From Aquicella siphonis (GTDB lineage: Bacteria > Pseudomonadota > Gammaproteobacteria > DSM-16500): a stretch of DNA of 64,000 nt. The notes under the pieces were generated by a model, which worked only from the letters and a program-made list of their open reading frames with translations, was not told the DNA's origin and searched no databases. The DNA lies in assembly GCF_902459485.1 (NCBI RefSeq), contig NZ_LR699119.1, forward strand, positions 2,232,001 through 2,296,000, in the 5' to 3' direction. The position numbers and the translations under genes were made by a program. Shown piece by piece: positions 47,119 to 56,618 of the stretch (the first letter of the stretch is position 1; every line of letters starts with the position of its first letter).

Positions 47119-47541
47119 ATGCTTGGAAAACTCTTGACGGGCTTATGTCTTGCTATGCTGTGCTCGCTTTCTTTCGCGGAAACCTGTCCCAACGTCAATG
47201 ATATTAAAACCAATCACCTGAACGGCTGGAAGGCTTATGATAGTGACGATGGGGCCCCGCTTTCCACTGCCAGGGAAGTACAGTTCAAAAAAATGGTCGA
47301 GCAATTCGCCCTTGCTGAATGGGCGAACGGCAAGCGTCAAAGCGGAGCCATACATTGCTATTATCGCGACAGCTCAGGCTCCAACCTCGAAGCGTACCTC
47401 GCAAAAGATCATTTTGTCCCGAAACAGACTTCCAGCAGTTTCTGGTACTCCGTCAGCGGTTATATGCATTGCGCCGCCCGGAAAGAAAACTGTGAGTTCG
47501 AGACAAAAATGCTTGGCAATCACCAGCTGGCAAAGAAATAA
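47119..47541 (+). CDS. Secreted small protein, DUF3757-like
   Basis: About 140 residues from the ATG at 47119, which has GGAGG eight bases upstream. A signal peptide (LTGLCLAMLCSLSFA-ETC) is followed by CPNVNDIKTNHLNGWKAYD, resembling the start of DUF3757 proteins of Legionella and relatives; this link is from memory and tentative. Four further Cys or paired aromatic residues (CYYRD, MHCAARKENCEF) suggest disulfides in the periplasm or outside the cell. It starts 41 bases after ahcY but is unlikely to share its metabolism. No catalytic motif is seen. Confidence 0.65.
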   Translation: MLGKLLTGLCLAMLCSLSFAETCPNVNDIKTNHLNGWKAYDSDDGAPLSTAREVQFKKMVEQFALAEWANGKRQSGAIHCYYRDSSGSNLEAYLAKDHFVPKQTSSSFWYSVSGYMHCAARKENCEFETKMLGNHQLAKK

Positions 47542-47629
47542 GATGCCCAGTCAATTCCATCCGTCCCCGCGGATGGAATTCAATAATCTTTTCATATACA
47601 AATTGACCGGCTTCCGCACATTCGATACA

Positions 47630-47826
47630 TTGCTGTTGCAATCTGTCAGGTGACGGGAAGTCGGTGAGCAATCAGCAAATCCGACGCTGCCCCCGCAACG
47701 GTAATCATCTCTTTCACTACCGGTCAGCATTCGCCACTGTGCAAGCCATGCATGGGAAGGCGCTGACCGGCGAGCGACGTACGCGCGCAAAGATGTAAGC
47801 CCGGAGACCGGCCTGCTGCAATTCAA
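47630..47826 (+). ncRNA. Cobalamin riboswitch
   Basis: The leader before the TonB-dependent receptor shows the conserved parts of the B12 aptamer in order: a GGTGACGGGAAGTCGGTG region, GCTGCCCCCGCAACGGTAA, GCCACTGTGC followed by TGGGAAGGCG, and the B12-box region GTAAGCCCGGAGACCGGCC. The order and near-identical core sequences make the call firm. Binding of adenosylcobalamin should reduce expression of the receptor gene that begins at 47858. It fills most of the 316-base gap after the secreted protein gene. Confidence 0.95.
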
Positions 47827-47857
47827 ATACTCATCGAAGCGGAGGGCTGACCTGAGC

Positions 47858-49753
47858 ATGCGCGCCTGTTTTTTATTTTTATGTGTTTTGACCATGAATG
47901 CTGTCCATGCTGACAGCGAAAAGGCTGTGATACCCGACGCCAGAATCACACTGGCAAAAAAACCATCTGGAACGTCCACATCAGGGCCGCAGCAAATCAT
48001 CTCCAGATCGATGCTGTCCGCAGCCGGTATGACAACGCTTTCCCAGGCATTGAAAAGCTTGGGTGGATTACAATTACATGACACTACCGGGACCAATAAT
48101 CAGGTTTTGCTGAGCATGCGCGGATTCGGGGCCAACGCCGGAAACAATACCTTGTTACTTATTAATGGAATTCCCATTAACAATCCTGACATGGCGCCGC
48201 CGGATCTTAACCTCATCCCAATAAGCGAAATTGAATTCATCAGGATTATTTTTGGCAGCGAGAGCGTGCTATATGGCGACCAGGCGGTAGGAGGCGTGAT
48301 CGACGTCGCCACACGCGGCCAAGCCGAACAAGCCATGATGCTTTCGTGCAACGCCGGCAGTTATGACCAGCGCGACTGTTTGGCATCAGTTCGTTATCAG
48401 GCCTTTCGTTTGAACCTGGGATCCATGCACACGGATAACTACCGGCAGCGCAACCGCGCCGATCAGCGCATTCTCAGCGGCAGCATTCATGAAGATTACT
48501 CCCGCGGCCGCCTGGATATGAATTTCCATCTGGCCAGGAACAATATGCAATATCCCGGAGCCCTGAGTGCCGCCCAAGTCAGACAAAACCGCAGACAAGC
48601 CGTCAACGACACTGACTTTTTCAATAACTCTAATGTTCTGGTTCATGCCGCGCAGCAATATGCACTGACCCCGGACTGGCTCTTTACCACGGATCTCGCA
48701 ATAAGACAAATGAATGGAAACGGCACCCTGACTTCGCCTTTCACACAATTTCGCGATCTCTTTTTTCTGAAGCCCCAGACAATGGTCACGCGCGGAAACG
48801 TGACGTTCACCTCTGGAGCGGACTTGCAGAAAGACCGTTATCAACTGAACACACAATTCGGAACAACAAATGACCGCTTGCAAAAATATGGCTTGTTTTC
48901 ACTTGTCAATTTCACTCCGCGCCCGCAGTTCGCCTTTTCCGCCGGCGCCCGCGCCGCCATGCAATCAAGCCGTCTCTCATCGCTGCCAGATCAGGACACT
49001 CGCAACCGTGCCGCGGCCACTACCCTGGGCGGAACCTATCAACCCGCCAGTGATCTTGCGTTTTACTTGCGGCGAGCGGAAAGTTTTCGATTTCCCAATG
49101 CGGACGAAATCGCATCGACGCCGCCCGGTGTCACAGGCCTGAAAACGCAACGCGGCACAGCATATGAAACAGGCGTGGAAATGACGAGAGAAAAATACAC
49201 CGGCAAGATGGAATTTTATCTGTTGACGCTAAAAGATGAAATCATGTTTGATCCCTTTCAAACACCGCAGCAGCCTTTTGGAACAAACACAAACCTGGAT
49301 CCCACCACGAGACGCGGGATGAGGCTGTCGGGCGAGTATCATTTCAATAACCGTCTCACGCTGGATGCCCAATATCATTATGTCAACGCACGCTTTCAAA
49401 GCGGTCTCTATAAAGGCAAACGGATTCCCCTCGTATCTGAAAATTTTTTTCGGACAGGCGTTCATGAAGTCCTGTCACCGCACTGGAGTGTTTATCTGGA
49501 AACAGTTTATACCGGGAATCAATATGCCGACAGTGACAATGCCAACACGGCTGGCGCAACTGGCGGATATACGCTATTAAACGCCAATCTGCGTTTTGAA
49601 TACGCGCAATTTGCCGCGGCATTGCATGCCAATAATATTTTCAACAAAAATTATTATCTGTACACAATTTATCAGACCACGATGCAAACTGAATTTTTTT
49701 ATCCCGCGCCTGACAGGAACCTGATCTTGACCATGAGTTATACATTTAAATAA
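47858..49753 (+). CDS. btuB: TonB-dependent cobalamin receptor (BtuB-like)
   Basis: Protein of 631 residues with a signal peptide, a plug domain (RGFGANAGNNTLLLINGIPI; SVLYGDQAVGGVIDVATRG) and a C-terminal 22-strand barrel ending in MSYTFK. The cobalamin riboswitch directly upstream shows that it takes up B12 or a corrinoid. The size is near that of E. coli BtuB (about 614). Typical TonB-dependent receptors end in an aromatic residue; here one Lys follows it. Confidence 0.9.
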   Translation: MRACFLFLCVLTMNAVHADSEKAVIPDARITLAKKPSGTSTSGPQQIISRSMLSAAGMTTLSQALKSLGGLQLHDTTGTNNQVLLSMRGFGANAGNNTLLLINGIPINNPDMAPPDLNLIPISEIEFIRIIFGSESVLYGDQAVGGVIDVATRGQAEQAMMLSCNAGSYDQRDCLASVRYQAFRLNLGSMHTDNYRQRNRADQRILSGSIHEDYSRGRLDMNFHLARNNMQYPGALSAAQVRQNRRQAVNDTDFFNNSNVLVHAAQQYALTPDWLFTTDLAIRQMNGNGTLTSPFTQFRDLFFLKPQTMVTRGNVTFTSGADLQKDRYQLNTQFGTTNDRLQKYGLFSLVNFTPRPQFAFSAGARAAMQSSRLSSLPDQDTRNRAAATTLGGTYQPASDLAFYLRRAESFRFPNADEIASTPPGVTGLKTQRGTAYETGVEMTREKYTGKMEFYLLTLKDEIMFDPFQTPQQPFGTNTNLDPTTRRGMRLSGEYHFNNRLTLDAQYHYVNARFQSGLYKGKRIPLVSENFFRTGVHEVLSPHWSVYLETVYTGNQYADSDNANTAGATGGYTLLNANLRFEYAQFAAALHANNIFNKNYYLYTIYQTTMQTEFFYPAPDRNLILTMSYTFK

Positions 49754-49923
49754 CAACAGCCTCATCTTGAAGGCATTCATTTCCCTCAACCCAGACTATG
49801 GATTAATCATACTCGACGTTTGGAAGATGTTTGCAGAGATATTCAAGCTTCATAACCACTGGCTTATTCAATGGTTGTATAGTAGATTTTCTTTCATCAA
49901 GCCAAAATAAAAGGACGCCACGC

Positions 49924-51813
49924 ATGGCTACGGCTAACAAGGATCTCATTTTTTCTCAATATGGATATAATATTTCATATAACAAGATCAAAAAAAACAC
50001 CCCCATTCCTTTCAGGGAACATGATAAATTTCACTTGATTGTCGATATTTTAAGCCGTAAAGCTTCACACCATGCGATTTTATCTGCCGACTTTCCCGCC
50101 CATCTGCATGTTTATTTTCTTACCGCGCTGGGCCTTCATCTTAACCAGGATATTATCCCTCATACGCTTCGCGGCGCAGACTTGATTTATCTGGATGTCA
50201 AAAACCTTTTGTTAATGAAGAACAATTCAAAAGCCGTTGAGCAGGATTTTCAAAGTTTCAGTCAGACACTGGACACTTGTGAAAAATGCACATTGCTTGT
50301 TTTATCCGATCTGCGGTTACTCCAGACTAACCAACAGGGGTCTGAACTTAAGTTGCTCCCGGCTCTGGATATTCTGTTAGCACACCCGAAGTGCCGGGTC
50401 ATGGCGTTTCTGGACTCCCAAAATGAACATATCAGCGCGGATGTTGATCCCTCATTCGATTATGTTCGTGTAGAAGGCCCTTCAGCGGCAGATATCACCG
50501 CCATTCTCAAGATGGAACGCGCGGAACTTGAAAATTACCATCATGTTGTCATACCCGAAGAACTGCCTGGTTACGCCTACTCTCTGGCTGAACGCTATCT
50601 GAGCACCACTCACACGCTAGAAAAAACCTTATTATTATTGGACAGCAGCGCGGCTAGAGCCGCGATCACGGAACGGCCTGATTCTAATCCTCCATTAAAA
50701 CCCGTCATGACCATGCTTACCCTGACTCAGGTATTGTCAGGATGGACCCGAATCCCTGCCGGTCATTTACAACTGCATAAATTCAAATACAGTGACTTCA
50801 TCCAGGGAATGCAGCAAAATGTATTCGGCCAGGACGCAGCCATCGCGCTGTTAGGCCATGAATTGCAGCAATCACTGGCTCGCTTGCAGCAACACAGCGG
50901 ACCCTTTTGCAGCCTTCTTTTCGCAGGATCAGAACATTCAGGCAAACACACTGCCGCCGTCGCACTCGCCAACCAGTTATTCAGACAGCCCAATGTGTTA
51001 TATATCGCACAGCCTTGCGCCAGCGGTCTCTCGTCAATCATGGAATTAAAATTACAGAAGTACACGGATAAAACCAGTTTAAAATTGAAAGATCTGGTAC
51101 GGCAAACGCCATACGCCATCGTTTTATATGAAAACATAGACGCTGCTTCACCGGTAACACTTGACGGATTGCAGGAAATTCTTGGCACAGGCCGTTTTCA
51201 GGATACAAATGGACAAACTTATAACTTTAGCCAGACCATCATCATTCTAACCACTGTCCTGGGCACAAATCTCTTGAATGAAATTGCCAAGACATTCGCC
51301 CCTGAGCCGGAATCCAACGACATGGATTTATTGCAGCTGGTCATGAGGGAGCAAAAACATGAAACCCTGACATCTCATCATTATTCACCGCAGGAAATTG
51401 CTGACACTGTCCGCTGCTCCATTGCCAGTTACCTGCCCGCTTCATTGTGTCAATACTTGCATGTGATTCCCTTCCTTCCCCTGAGTGATGCCTCGATAGA
51501 ACAAATCATGCGCTTGAAGCTGAAAGAATTAGGCAAAACACTGGATATTCGCTACGGAGTTGAATTAGGTTATGCGCCAGAAATCACCCGTTATCTCGTC
51601 AATGAGTTACAGAAAAAAGTGTCCGCCGATAACCAGCCCGCGGATATCGATGCCGTATTAAAACAATTATATTTCGCCGTTGAGCAAGCCGTTCTCAGTC
51701 AGGCTGACAACAAAAACCGCCCCAATCAATTATTTTTACAATTGAATGAGACGGGTGAAATCATGCGGTGCGACTGGTTATCGACGGCCCCTGCTAGGCA
51801 GCATGCGACGTAA
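49924..51813 (+). CDS. Degenerate two-module Clp/HSP100-like protein without intact Walker motifs
   Basis: About 629 residues from the ATG at 49924, which has AAAAGGA upstream. The whole chain can be lined up by eye with ClpB/ClpA. The first module (about 25-250) keeps the SHHAILSADFP... region where NNPVLIGEPGVGKT should be, but the P-loop is gone; RAELENYHHVVIPEEL matches the ELHHHVQITDPAI region, and the segment VLSGWTRIP at its end is nearly identical to VLSRWTGIP of ClpB. The second module has FGQDAAI, the P-loop GSEHSGKH at 335-342 with His in place of Thr/Ser, and VLYENIDAA at 400-408 instead of VLFDEIEKA, so Walker B acids are changed. No N-terminal Clp_N domain or coiled-coil M domain. 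It may be a pseudo-ATPase scaffold. The 3' end overlaps the cytochrome b561 gene on the other strand. Confidence 0.8.
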   Translation: MATANKDLIFSQYGYNISYNKIKKNTPIPFREHDKFHLIVDILSRKASHHAILSADFPAHLHVYFLTALGLHLNQDIIPHTLRGADLIYLDVKNLLLMKNNSKAVEQDFQSFSQTLDTCEKCTLLVLSDLRLLQTNQQGSELKLLPALDILLAHPKCRVMAFLDSQNEHISADVDPSFDYVRVEGPSAADITAILKMERAELENYHHVVIPEELPGYAYSLAERYLSTTHTLEKTLLLLDSSAARAAITERPDSNPPLKPVMTMLTLTQVLSGWTRIPAGHLQLHKFKYSDFIQGMQQNVFGQDAAIALLGHELQQSLARLQQHSGPFCSLLFAGSEHSGKHTAAVALANQLFRQPNVLYIAQPCASGLSSIMELKLQKYTDKTSLKLKDLVRQTPYAIVLYENIDAASPVTLDGLQEILGTGRFQDTNGQTYNFSQTIIILTTVLGTNLLNEIAKTFAPEPESNDMDLLQLVMREQKHETLTSHHYSPQEIADTVRCSIASYLPASLCQYLHVIPFLPLSDASIEQIMRLKLKELGKTLDIRYGVELGYAPEITRYLVNELQKKVSADNQPADIDAVLKQLYFAVEQAVLSQADNKNRPNQLFLQLNETGEIMRCDWLSTAPARQHAT

Positions 51814-52332
51814 GATATCATCTCTTTTGATAAAGTGATGATAGAGTGCTGCGATAATATGTATGCTGATTAACACTATCAGTACCACCGCCAGCGGCTC
51901 ATGAACATATTCAAATGCCATCTTTGCCAATGGTTTATTCAACCCGATAGGAAGTCTTATGCTGATCCCATCCAGCACGGGCGGCTTTCCTCCCGCAACC
52001 GAACCCACAAGCCCGGACAATGGCATAATAATCAATCCCAGATATAACAATACATGCATGCTGCGCTCAGCCAGACGCTGCCAGGCCGGCGTCTGAAACG
52101 GTAATACCGGCTTGACGTTATATAAAGCCCAAAGAACTCTCAACAGCATCAAAACCAGTATGAGTACGCCTGTCAATTTATGTATGTTAATCATTTCCCC
52201 ACGAAGAGTCTTATCGGATACATCACCCATTACAAAACCTAATATGAGCATCCCGGCAACGAGCAGGAAAATGATCCAGTGCAAAAGCTGAGAAATACTG
52301 CCGTAGTAAGTTGTTGTATTTTTAACACCCAT
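51778..52332 (-). CDS. Cytochrome b561
   Basis: About 184 residues from the ATG at 52332, with AAGGA upstream. Four membrane helices; heme-ligand histidines are visible in SQLLHWIIFLLVAGML, INIHKLTGVLILV, EPLAVVLIVLISIHIIAALYHHF. The family (YodB/CybB) moves electrons from quinol to acceptors across the inner membrane. The 3' end overlaps that of the Clp-like gene by 36 bases on the other strand. Confidence 0.9.
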   Translation of the reverse strand: MGVKNTTTYYGSISQLLHWIIFLLVAGMLILGFVMGDVSDKTLRGEMINIHKLTGVLILVLMLLRVLWALYNVKPVLPFQTPAWQRLAERSMHVLLYLGLIIMPLSGLVGSVAGGKPPVLDGISIRLPIGLNKPLAKMAFEYVHEPLAVVLIVLISIHIIAALYHHFIKRDDILRRMLPSRGRR

Positions 52333-52484
52333 ACCAAACCAATCCTTGTACTTTAGATATCGGTCAACCTGAGCTTGCGCCAAAACAATCATGAAACACA
52401 CGTCTAGTGATTTATCACAAGATCAGCAAAGCTGTGGTATCACGATTTGAATCAATACCTGAAAGACTCCCGCATATGGCAAAA

Positions 52485-52506
52485 AGGCAGGACGTATGTC
52501 CTGCCT
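52485..52506 (-). terminator. Rho-independent terminator of the pilin-like gene
   Basis: AGGCAGGAC (52485-52493) and GTCCTGCCT (52498-52506) form a perfect 9-bp stem with a 4-base loop, followed on the minus strand by TTTTT. It lies 24 bases after the pilin-like gene. Confidence 0.93.
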
Positions 52507-52529
52507 CTGCATATGGTACCTGTGCCAGA

Positions 52530-53003
52530 TTACGGATTAGAAGTATACGTAATAACCGTTGCAGTTGCAGTTGAGCCGCAATCTGTCGGAGAAAATGGCG
52601 TTGTTCCTCCATTGGAGAAGTGATTGTTGGTTGCCAGCTTGGAATACAAGAGTGGGCAGACACCTGATGGAACGTTGCCGATATCAATTGTATAAGTTGT
52701 ATCCGTAACACCGCCGATCGTGATGGCTTCACCCCACGGAGTTGTCAAGCCGCCGCCCGGAAGCAAGGGAGTAAGACCACTGTTTGAAATAATGGAAGCG
52801 GTGTAAGAACCTTTTGCCTGCGCAAGACTATCTGCGGCAGAAACGATACCTTGAACTTGCTGAAGTATGGCATTCGCCTGCTGAGAAGAACTGGCAGACT
52901 GATAGTACCGGACTGACATAACGATAATCATTGCCGCAATCGCCAATACCAGCATGACTTCAAGCAAGGTGACACCCAGCATCGATTTGTAAAATCTTTT
53001 CAT
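52530..53003 (-). CDS. Type IV pilin-like / pseudopilin protein
   Basis: Protein of 157 residues. The prepilin signal is MKRFYKSMLG, cut after Gly10, followed by VTLLEVMLVLAIAAMIIVMSV with the usual Glu at mature position 5. The C-terminal domain (GLTPLLPGGGLTTPWGEAITI; later Cys pair about 40 residues apart) resembles major pilins of the PilS/type IVb group, in which a disulfide closes the C-terminal loop. No assembly genes are near; it stands alone with its own strong ribosome site (GGGAAGGGAG) and terminator, which fits a well expressed structural subunit. Confidence 0.82.
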   Translation of the reverse strand: MKRFYKSMLGVTLLEVMLVLAIAAMIIVMSVRYYQSASSSQQANAILQQVQGIVSAADSLAQAKGSYTASIISNSGLTPLLPGGGLTTPWGEAITIGGVTDTTYTIDIGNVPSGVCPLLYSKLATNNHFSNGGTTPFSPTDCGSTATATVITYTSNP

Positions 53004-53119
53004 AATAACTCCCTTCCCTTTTTATGTAAGCCCTGAAATACACAGAAGATGAATTTAATTCAAACTAAGTGTTTATTATGTTATTTTTCAGATCCATTAA
53101 GCAAGCGGATTTATCAAAG

Positions 53120-53803
53120 ATGCCTATTAAAAATGAAAACACCCTGCCTTGTATTGAAATCAATCCGGCTGGAACCGCAACCCGAAGCGTGATCTGGCTG
53201 CATGGTCTTGGCGCAGATGGGAATGATTTTGTTCCTCTTGTTCCCGAATTAAATTTACCATCCAATGCAAATATGCGCTTTATTTTTCCACATGCACCCG
53301 TCATTCCAGTCACACTGAATAATGGATTTGAAATGCGGGCCTGGTATGACATTTACGGCATCAGTCTTACTGCAAAAATTGATCATCCTGGCATAAAGCA
53401 ATCCATAGTATCCATTGAGCAGCTGATCGCCAGAGAAACGGATCGCGGGATCCCTGTCAATGCCATTTATCTTGCAGGGTTTTCACAAGGAGCGGCAATT
53501 GCGTTAATGACCGGTCTATCCCATGCACAACCCCTGGCCGGCATCATCGCCTTGTCAGGCTACCTGCCTTCCGCCGATGGGCTGCATCAAAGAAGCGGCG
53601 CACCCAGTCTGCAAACACCTATTTTTCTTGCTCACGGCACAAAAGACCCTATTGTTCCGTATGCGCTGGGCGAATTAACACGCGATATGCTGCTCAAGGC
53701 GGGATACATTGTTGAGTGGCACAGTTATCCCATGCAGCATTCTGTCTGCGCACAGGAAGTTGAAGATATCAGCCTGTGGTTACAAAAAACGATTAACTAT
53801 TAA
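53120..53803 (+). CDS. Carboxylesterase/lysophospholipase-type alpha/beta hydrolase
   Basis: About 227 residues from the ATG at 53120. VIWLHGLGADGNDFVPLVPEL, FIFPHAPVIPVT and the nucleophile motif GFSQGAAIAL are diagnostic of the carboxylesterase 2 family (EstB, acyl-protein thioesterase); Asp in GTKDPIVPY and His in MQHSVC complete the triad. It probably hydrolyses short esters or acyl chains from lipids or proteins in the cytoplasm. Longer starts at 53069 or 53078 are less likely. Confidence 0.9.
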   Translation: MPIKNENTLPCIEINPAGTATRSVIWLHGLGADGNDFVPLVPELNLPSNANMRFIFPHAPVIPVTLNNGFEMRAWYDIYGISLTAKIDHPGIKQSIVSIEQLIARETDRGIPVNAIYLAGFSQGAAIALMTGLSHAQPLAGIIALSGYLPSADGLHQRSGAPSLQTPIFLAHGTKDPIVPYALGELTRDMLLKAGYIVEWHSYPMQHSVCAQEVEDISLWLQKTINY

Positions 53804-53865
53804 AAGAGTGGAGAAGCACCGCCCCGGGACACGACATACTATCCGTATCCCAGGCCCATGCGGCA

Positions 53866-54468
53866 TCAAACAAACAGGAAGGAGATACCCAGGCTGTATA
53901 AATCTTCAGTTCCGCTGCTGCTGCTTCCCTGCGCACGCTGCCATTGAGCAACGACAGCGAGTTCGGGTGTAAAATAGATCTGGCCGCCCACACCCATGTA
54001 AACACCAGTAGAACTATGCGATCCTCCGCCTATCCCCAGAGCATCCGCCGTCGCGTTATCCGAGATATTAACGTGTGAAACGATGCGCTGCGCGCCCAGC
54101 TTGGCGAAAGCTTCCACACCCGAATCGGCGATTGGCAGTATTCCGCGCGCAGCGATGTCATAAGAATAATGATCAACATTAGCTGCCGTCGTACTGTTTT
54201 CACCAGTGATTTTAGTGCTGGGATAACGGCTATAACCTATTTCAACCGCGGCGTAAGGCATGAATTTATAGCCCAGGTTTCCATTTCCACCTATGCCAGA
54301 TGAACTGGATGAACCGGGATAATTGGTATTCGATAAGTGAGCAGATCCGCCATTGACTTCAAGATACCAGCCATTGGGCGCAGACATTTCTGTGGCTGCA
54401 GCCGGCGCGGCAATGGAAACAGCCGCCAATCCGCTGAAAAGTGACAATAACAAACGTTTGCCCTGCAT
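53866..54468 (-). CDS. Outer membrane beta-barrel protein
   Basis: About 200 residues from the ATG at 54468; GGGAGGA lies six bases before it. A signal peptide ends near PAAATE. The mature part alternates polar and aromatic residues in strands (GWYLEVNGGSAHLS; YAAVEIGYSRYP; HYSYDIAARGILP) and ends in ISFLFV, an outer-membrane terminal strand form. It matches the eight-stranded OmpA/opacity-like barrel group (Omp_b-brl). No function can be assigned beyond a surface protein. Confidence 0.82.
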   Translation of the reverse strand: MQGKRLLLSLFSGLAAVSIAAPAAATEMSAPNGWYLEVNGGSAHLSNTNYPGSSSSSGIGGNGNLGYKFMPYAAVEIGYSRYPSTKITGENSTTAANVDHYSYDIAARGILPIADSGVEAFAKLGAQRIVSHVNISDNATADALGIGGGSHSSTGVYMGVGGQIYFTPELAVVAQWQRAQGSSSSGTEDLYSLGISFLFV

Positions 54469-54533
54469 GAACATTCCTCCCTTGTCATATATGGGAATTA
54501 GTATAGCTATACACCCCAATTCATGGAAACAGT

Positions 54534-56618
54534 TTATTGCAAAAGCGCAATATCTGCTACCTGTAAAAACAGCGCGCGCAGTTTACTCAATAACAGAATT
54601 CGATTTTCACGCCTAGGCTTGTCTTCCGTCATCACCATGACTTGATCAAAAAAATCATCCACCGGTTTACGCAGTTCGGCCAGCTGCAACAAGACTTCAT
54701 CATATTTGCCTGATTGTGACAGCTGCGCAACCACTTTGCTCTTGGCTTCCAATTGCCGCGCCAGTTCCTGTTCGGCGGAATTCTCGAAATATTGCGGATC
54801 AATAGCCTGAGCATCAATCATATCAACATATTTGGAGAGAATATTGCTCACGCGTTTGTTGGCAATACTCAAGGTTTCTGCTTCACTCAGTTTTTTGAAC
54901 GCCTGGACCGCCTTGATGCGCTCGTGAATATCGAGCGGGTCAGCGATCCCCAGCGCGGCCACGGAAGCGAAAACATCCGCCATGATCCCCTGCTCCTGAT
55001 ACCAGGAACGCATTCTTTCCTGTATAAAACCCAGCACCTGAGTAACAGTATCCTTGTTTGGCAAAGGCATGGCGAATCCGGCCGTTGCGACTTCCAGCGC
55101 TTCCCTAAGATCCAGTCTGATATTTTTTTCAACCAGAATGCGGATCACACCTAGTGCCGCGCGCCGCAACCCAAAGGGATCCTTATCGCCGGTAGGAATC
55201 TGATTGATGCCAAACGCGCCCGCCAGACTGTCCAGGCGGTCAGCCAGCGCGAGCGCTTGCCCGCCCGGCGTCCCGGGCAAATCATCACCGGAAAATCTTG
55301 GCATGTATTGTTCCTTCATTGCCTCTGCGACGGCATCGGGCAAGCCGTCGTGACGCGCATAGTAATACCCCATCACACCCTGAAGCTCGGGAAACTCGCC
55401 CACCATGCTTGTCGTCAGGTCTGTTTTGGCCAGCAGTCCGGCTCGCGCCGCCATGGCAGCATCTGCATGCATTTTTTCCGCTATGAATGCCGCAAGCCTG
55501 CTTATGCGTTCAGCCTTGTCATACAGCGTACCCAATTTCGCCTGAAACACGATGCCTTTAAGGCGTTCTATACGTGACTCCAGACTCTCCTTTTTATCTG
55601 TTGAATAAAAGAACGCCGCATCAGCGAGTCGCGCGCGCAAAACGCGTTCATTTCCATGGATAACGCGTTTGGGGTCATGACTTTTGATATTGCTGATGGC
55701 GACAAAGTGCGGCAGTAATTTTTCGTCGCTGCCCGCCACTGGAAAGTAACGCTGATGGTCTTGCATGGATGAAATCAAGACTTCCGGGGGCAGAGCGAGA
55801 AATTCCTTGTCGAAACTTCCAATCAATGCCACAGGAAACTCCACCAGCCCTGTCACTTCATCCAGCAAGTCGTGATCAATCAATGCCGAGGCATGAAATG
55901 TAAACGCCAATTCCACGCTTGCGCGCGCCGCATTCAGGATTTCGCTGCGGCGGGATTCAAAATCGGCAATCACATAGGCTTCATCACGCATTAATGCCTC
56001 ATATTCCGCCGCATGCAGCAGAGTAAACCAGTCAGGCGCGTGAAAACGATGCCCGCGCGTCATACGGCCGGCTGGATAACCCAAAATCGTGCCTTCTATG
56101 ACCTTGTCGCCGTACAACATCATCACTGAGTGTATAGGCCGGGCAAATTGCGCATCTTTTTCACCCCAGCGCATGCGCCTGGGGATAGGCAGTGTCAGCG
56201 CAGCCTGCTCCGCAATTTCCGGCATGAGCTCAGCCACCGATTTGCCTGGCATTTTTTTTGTGTAACTAACCCACTCGCCCTGCGGAGTAACGGTTTTTGT
56301 CAATTCTTCCGGCGCCACACCGCATGAGCGCGCGAACCCCGCGCAAGCCGGAGTTGGCTTGCCATCCGCCGTAAATGCCGCGCTGACCGCGGGGCCTCTG
56401 CGCTCAACCACCTGGTCAGGCTGCGTCGCAGCCAAGTCTTTCACAAATACCGCCAGCCGCCGCGGTGTCGCAAAAAACTTAATGTCGTCGAATTCAAGGC
56501 CTGCTTTGTGCAAGCGCTCAGAAATCTGCTGGCAAAAGCCCTCACCCAGCTTCAAAATGGATTTTGAGGGTAATTCTTCAGTATGAATTTCAATGAGAAA
56601 ATCTTCATGTTTTTTCAT
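54534..56618 (-). CDS. glyS: Glycyl-tRNA synthetase beta subunit
   Basis: Protein of 694 residues. [18 protein letters not shown] at the start, [11 protein letters not shown] and [16 protein letters not shown] are diagnostic for GlyS. It binds tRNA and works with GlyQ as an alpha2-beta2 enzyme. It overlaps glyQ by four bases (ATGA). Confidence 0.97.
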   Translation of the reverse strand: MKKHEDFLIEIHTEELPSKSILKLGEGFCQQISERLHKAGLEFDDIKFFATPRRLAVFVKDLAATQPDQVVERRGPAVSAAFTADGKPTPACAGFARSCGVAPEELTKTVTPQGEWVSYTKKMPGKSVAELMPEIAEQAALTLPIPRRMRWGEKDAQFARPIHSVMMLYGDKVIEGTILGYPAGRMTRGHRFHAPDWFTLLHAAEYEALMRDEAYVIADFESRRSEILNAARASVELAFTFHASALIDHDLLDEVTGLVEFPVALIGSFDKEFLALPPEVLISSMQDHQRYFPVAGSDEKLLPHFVAISNIKSHDPKRVIHGNERVLRARLADAAFFYSTDKKESLESRIERLKGIVFQAKLGTLYDKAERISRLAAFIAEKMHADAAMAARAGLLAKTDLTTSMVGEFPELQGVMGYYYARHDGLPDAVAEAMKEQYMPRFSGDDLPGTPGGQALALADRLDSLAGAFGINQIPTGDKDPFGLRRAALGVIRILVEKNIRLDLREALEVATAGFAMPLPNKDTVTQVLGFIQERMRSWYQEQGIMADVFASVAALGIADPLDIHERIKAVQAFKKLSEAETLSIANKRVSNILSKYVDMIDAQAIDPQYFENSAEQELARQLEAKSKVVAQLSQSGKYDEVLLQLAELRKPVDDFFDQVMVMTEDKPRRENRILLLSKLRALFLQVADIALLQ

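Noticed and set aside
49831-49923. 31-residue extension of the Clp-like protein
   Set aside because: The later ATG at 49924 has a good AAAAGGA site; the extension shows no likeness to Clp N-terminal domains.
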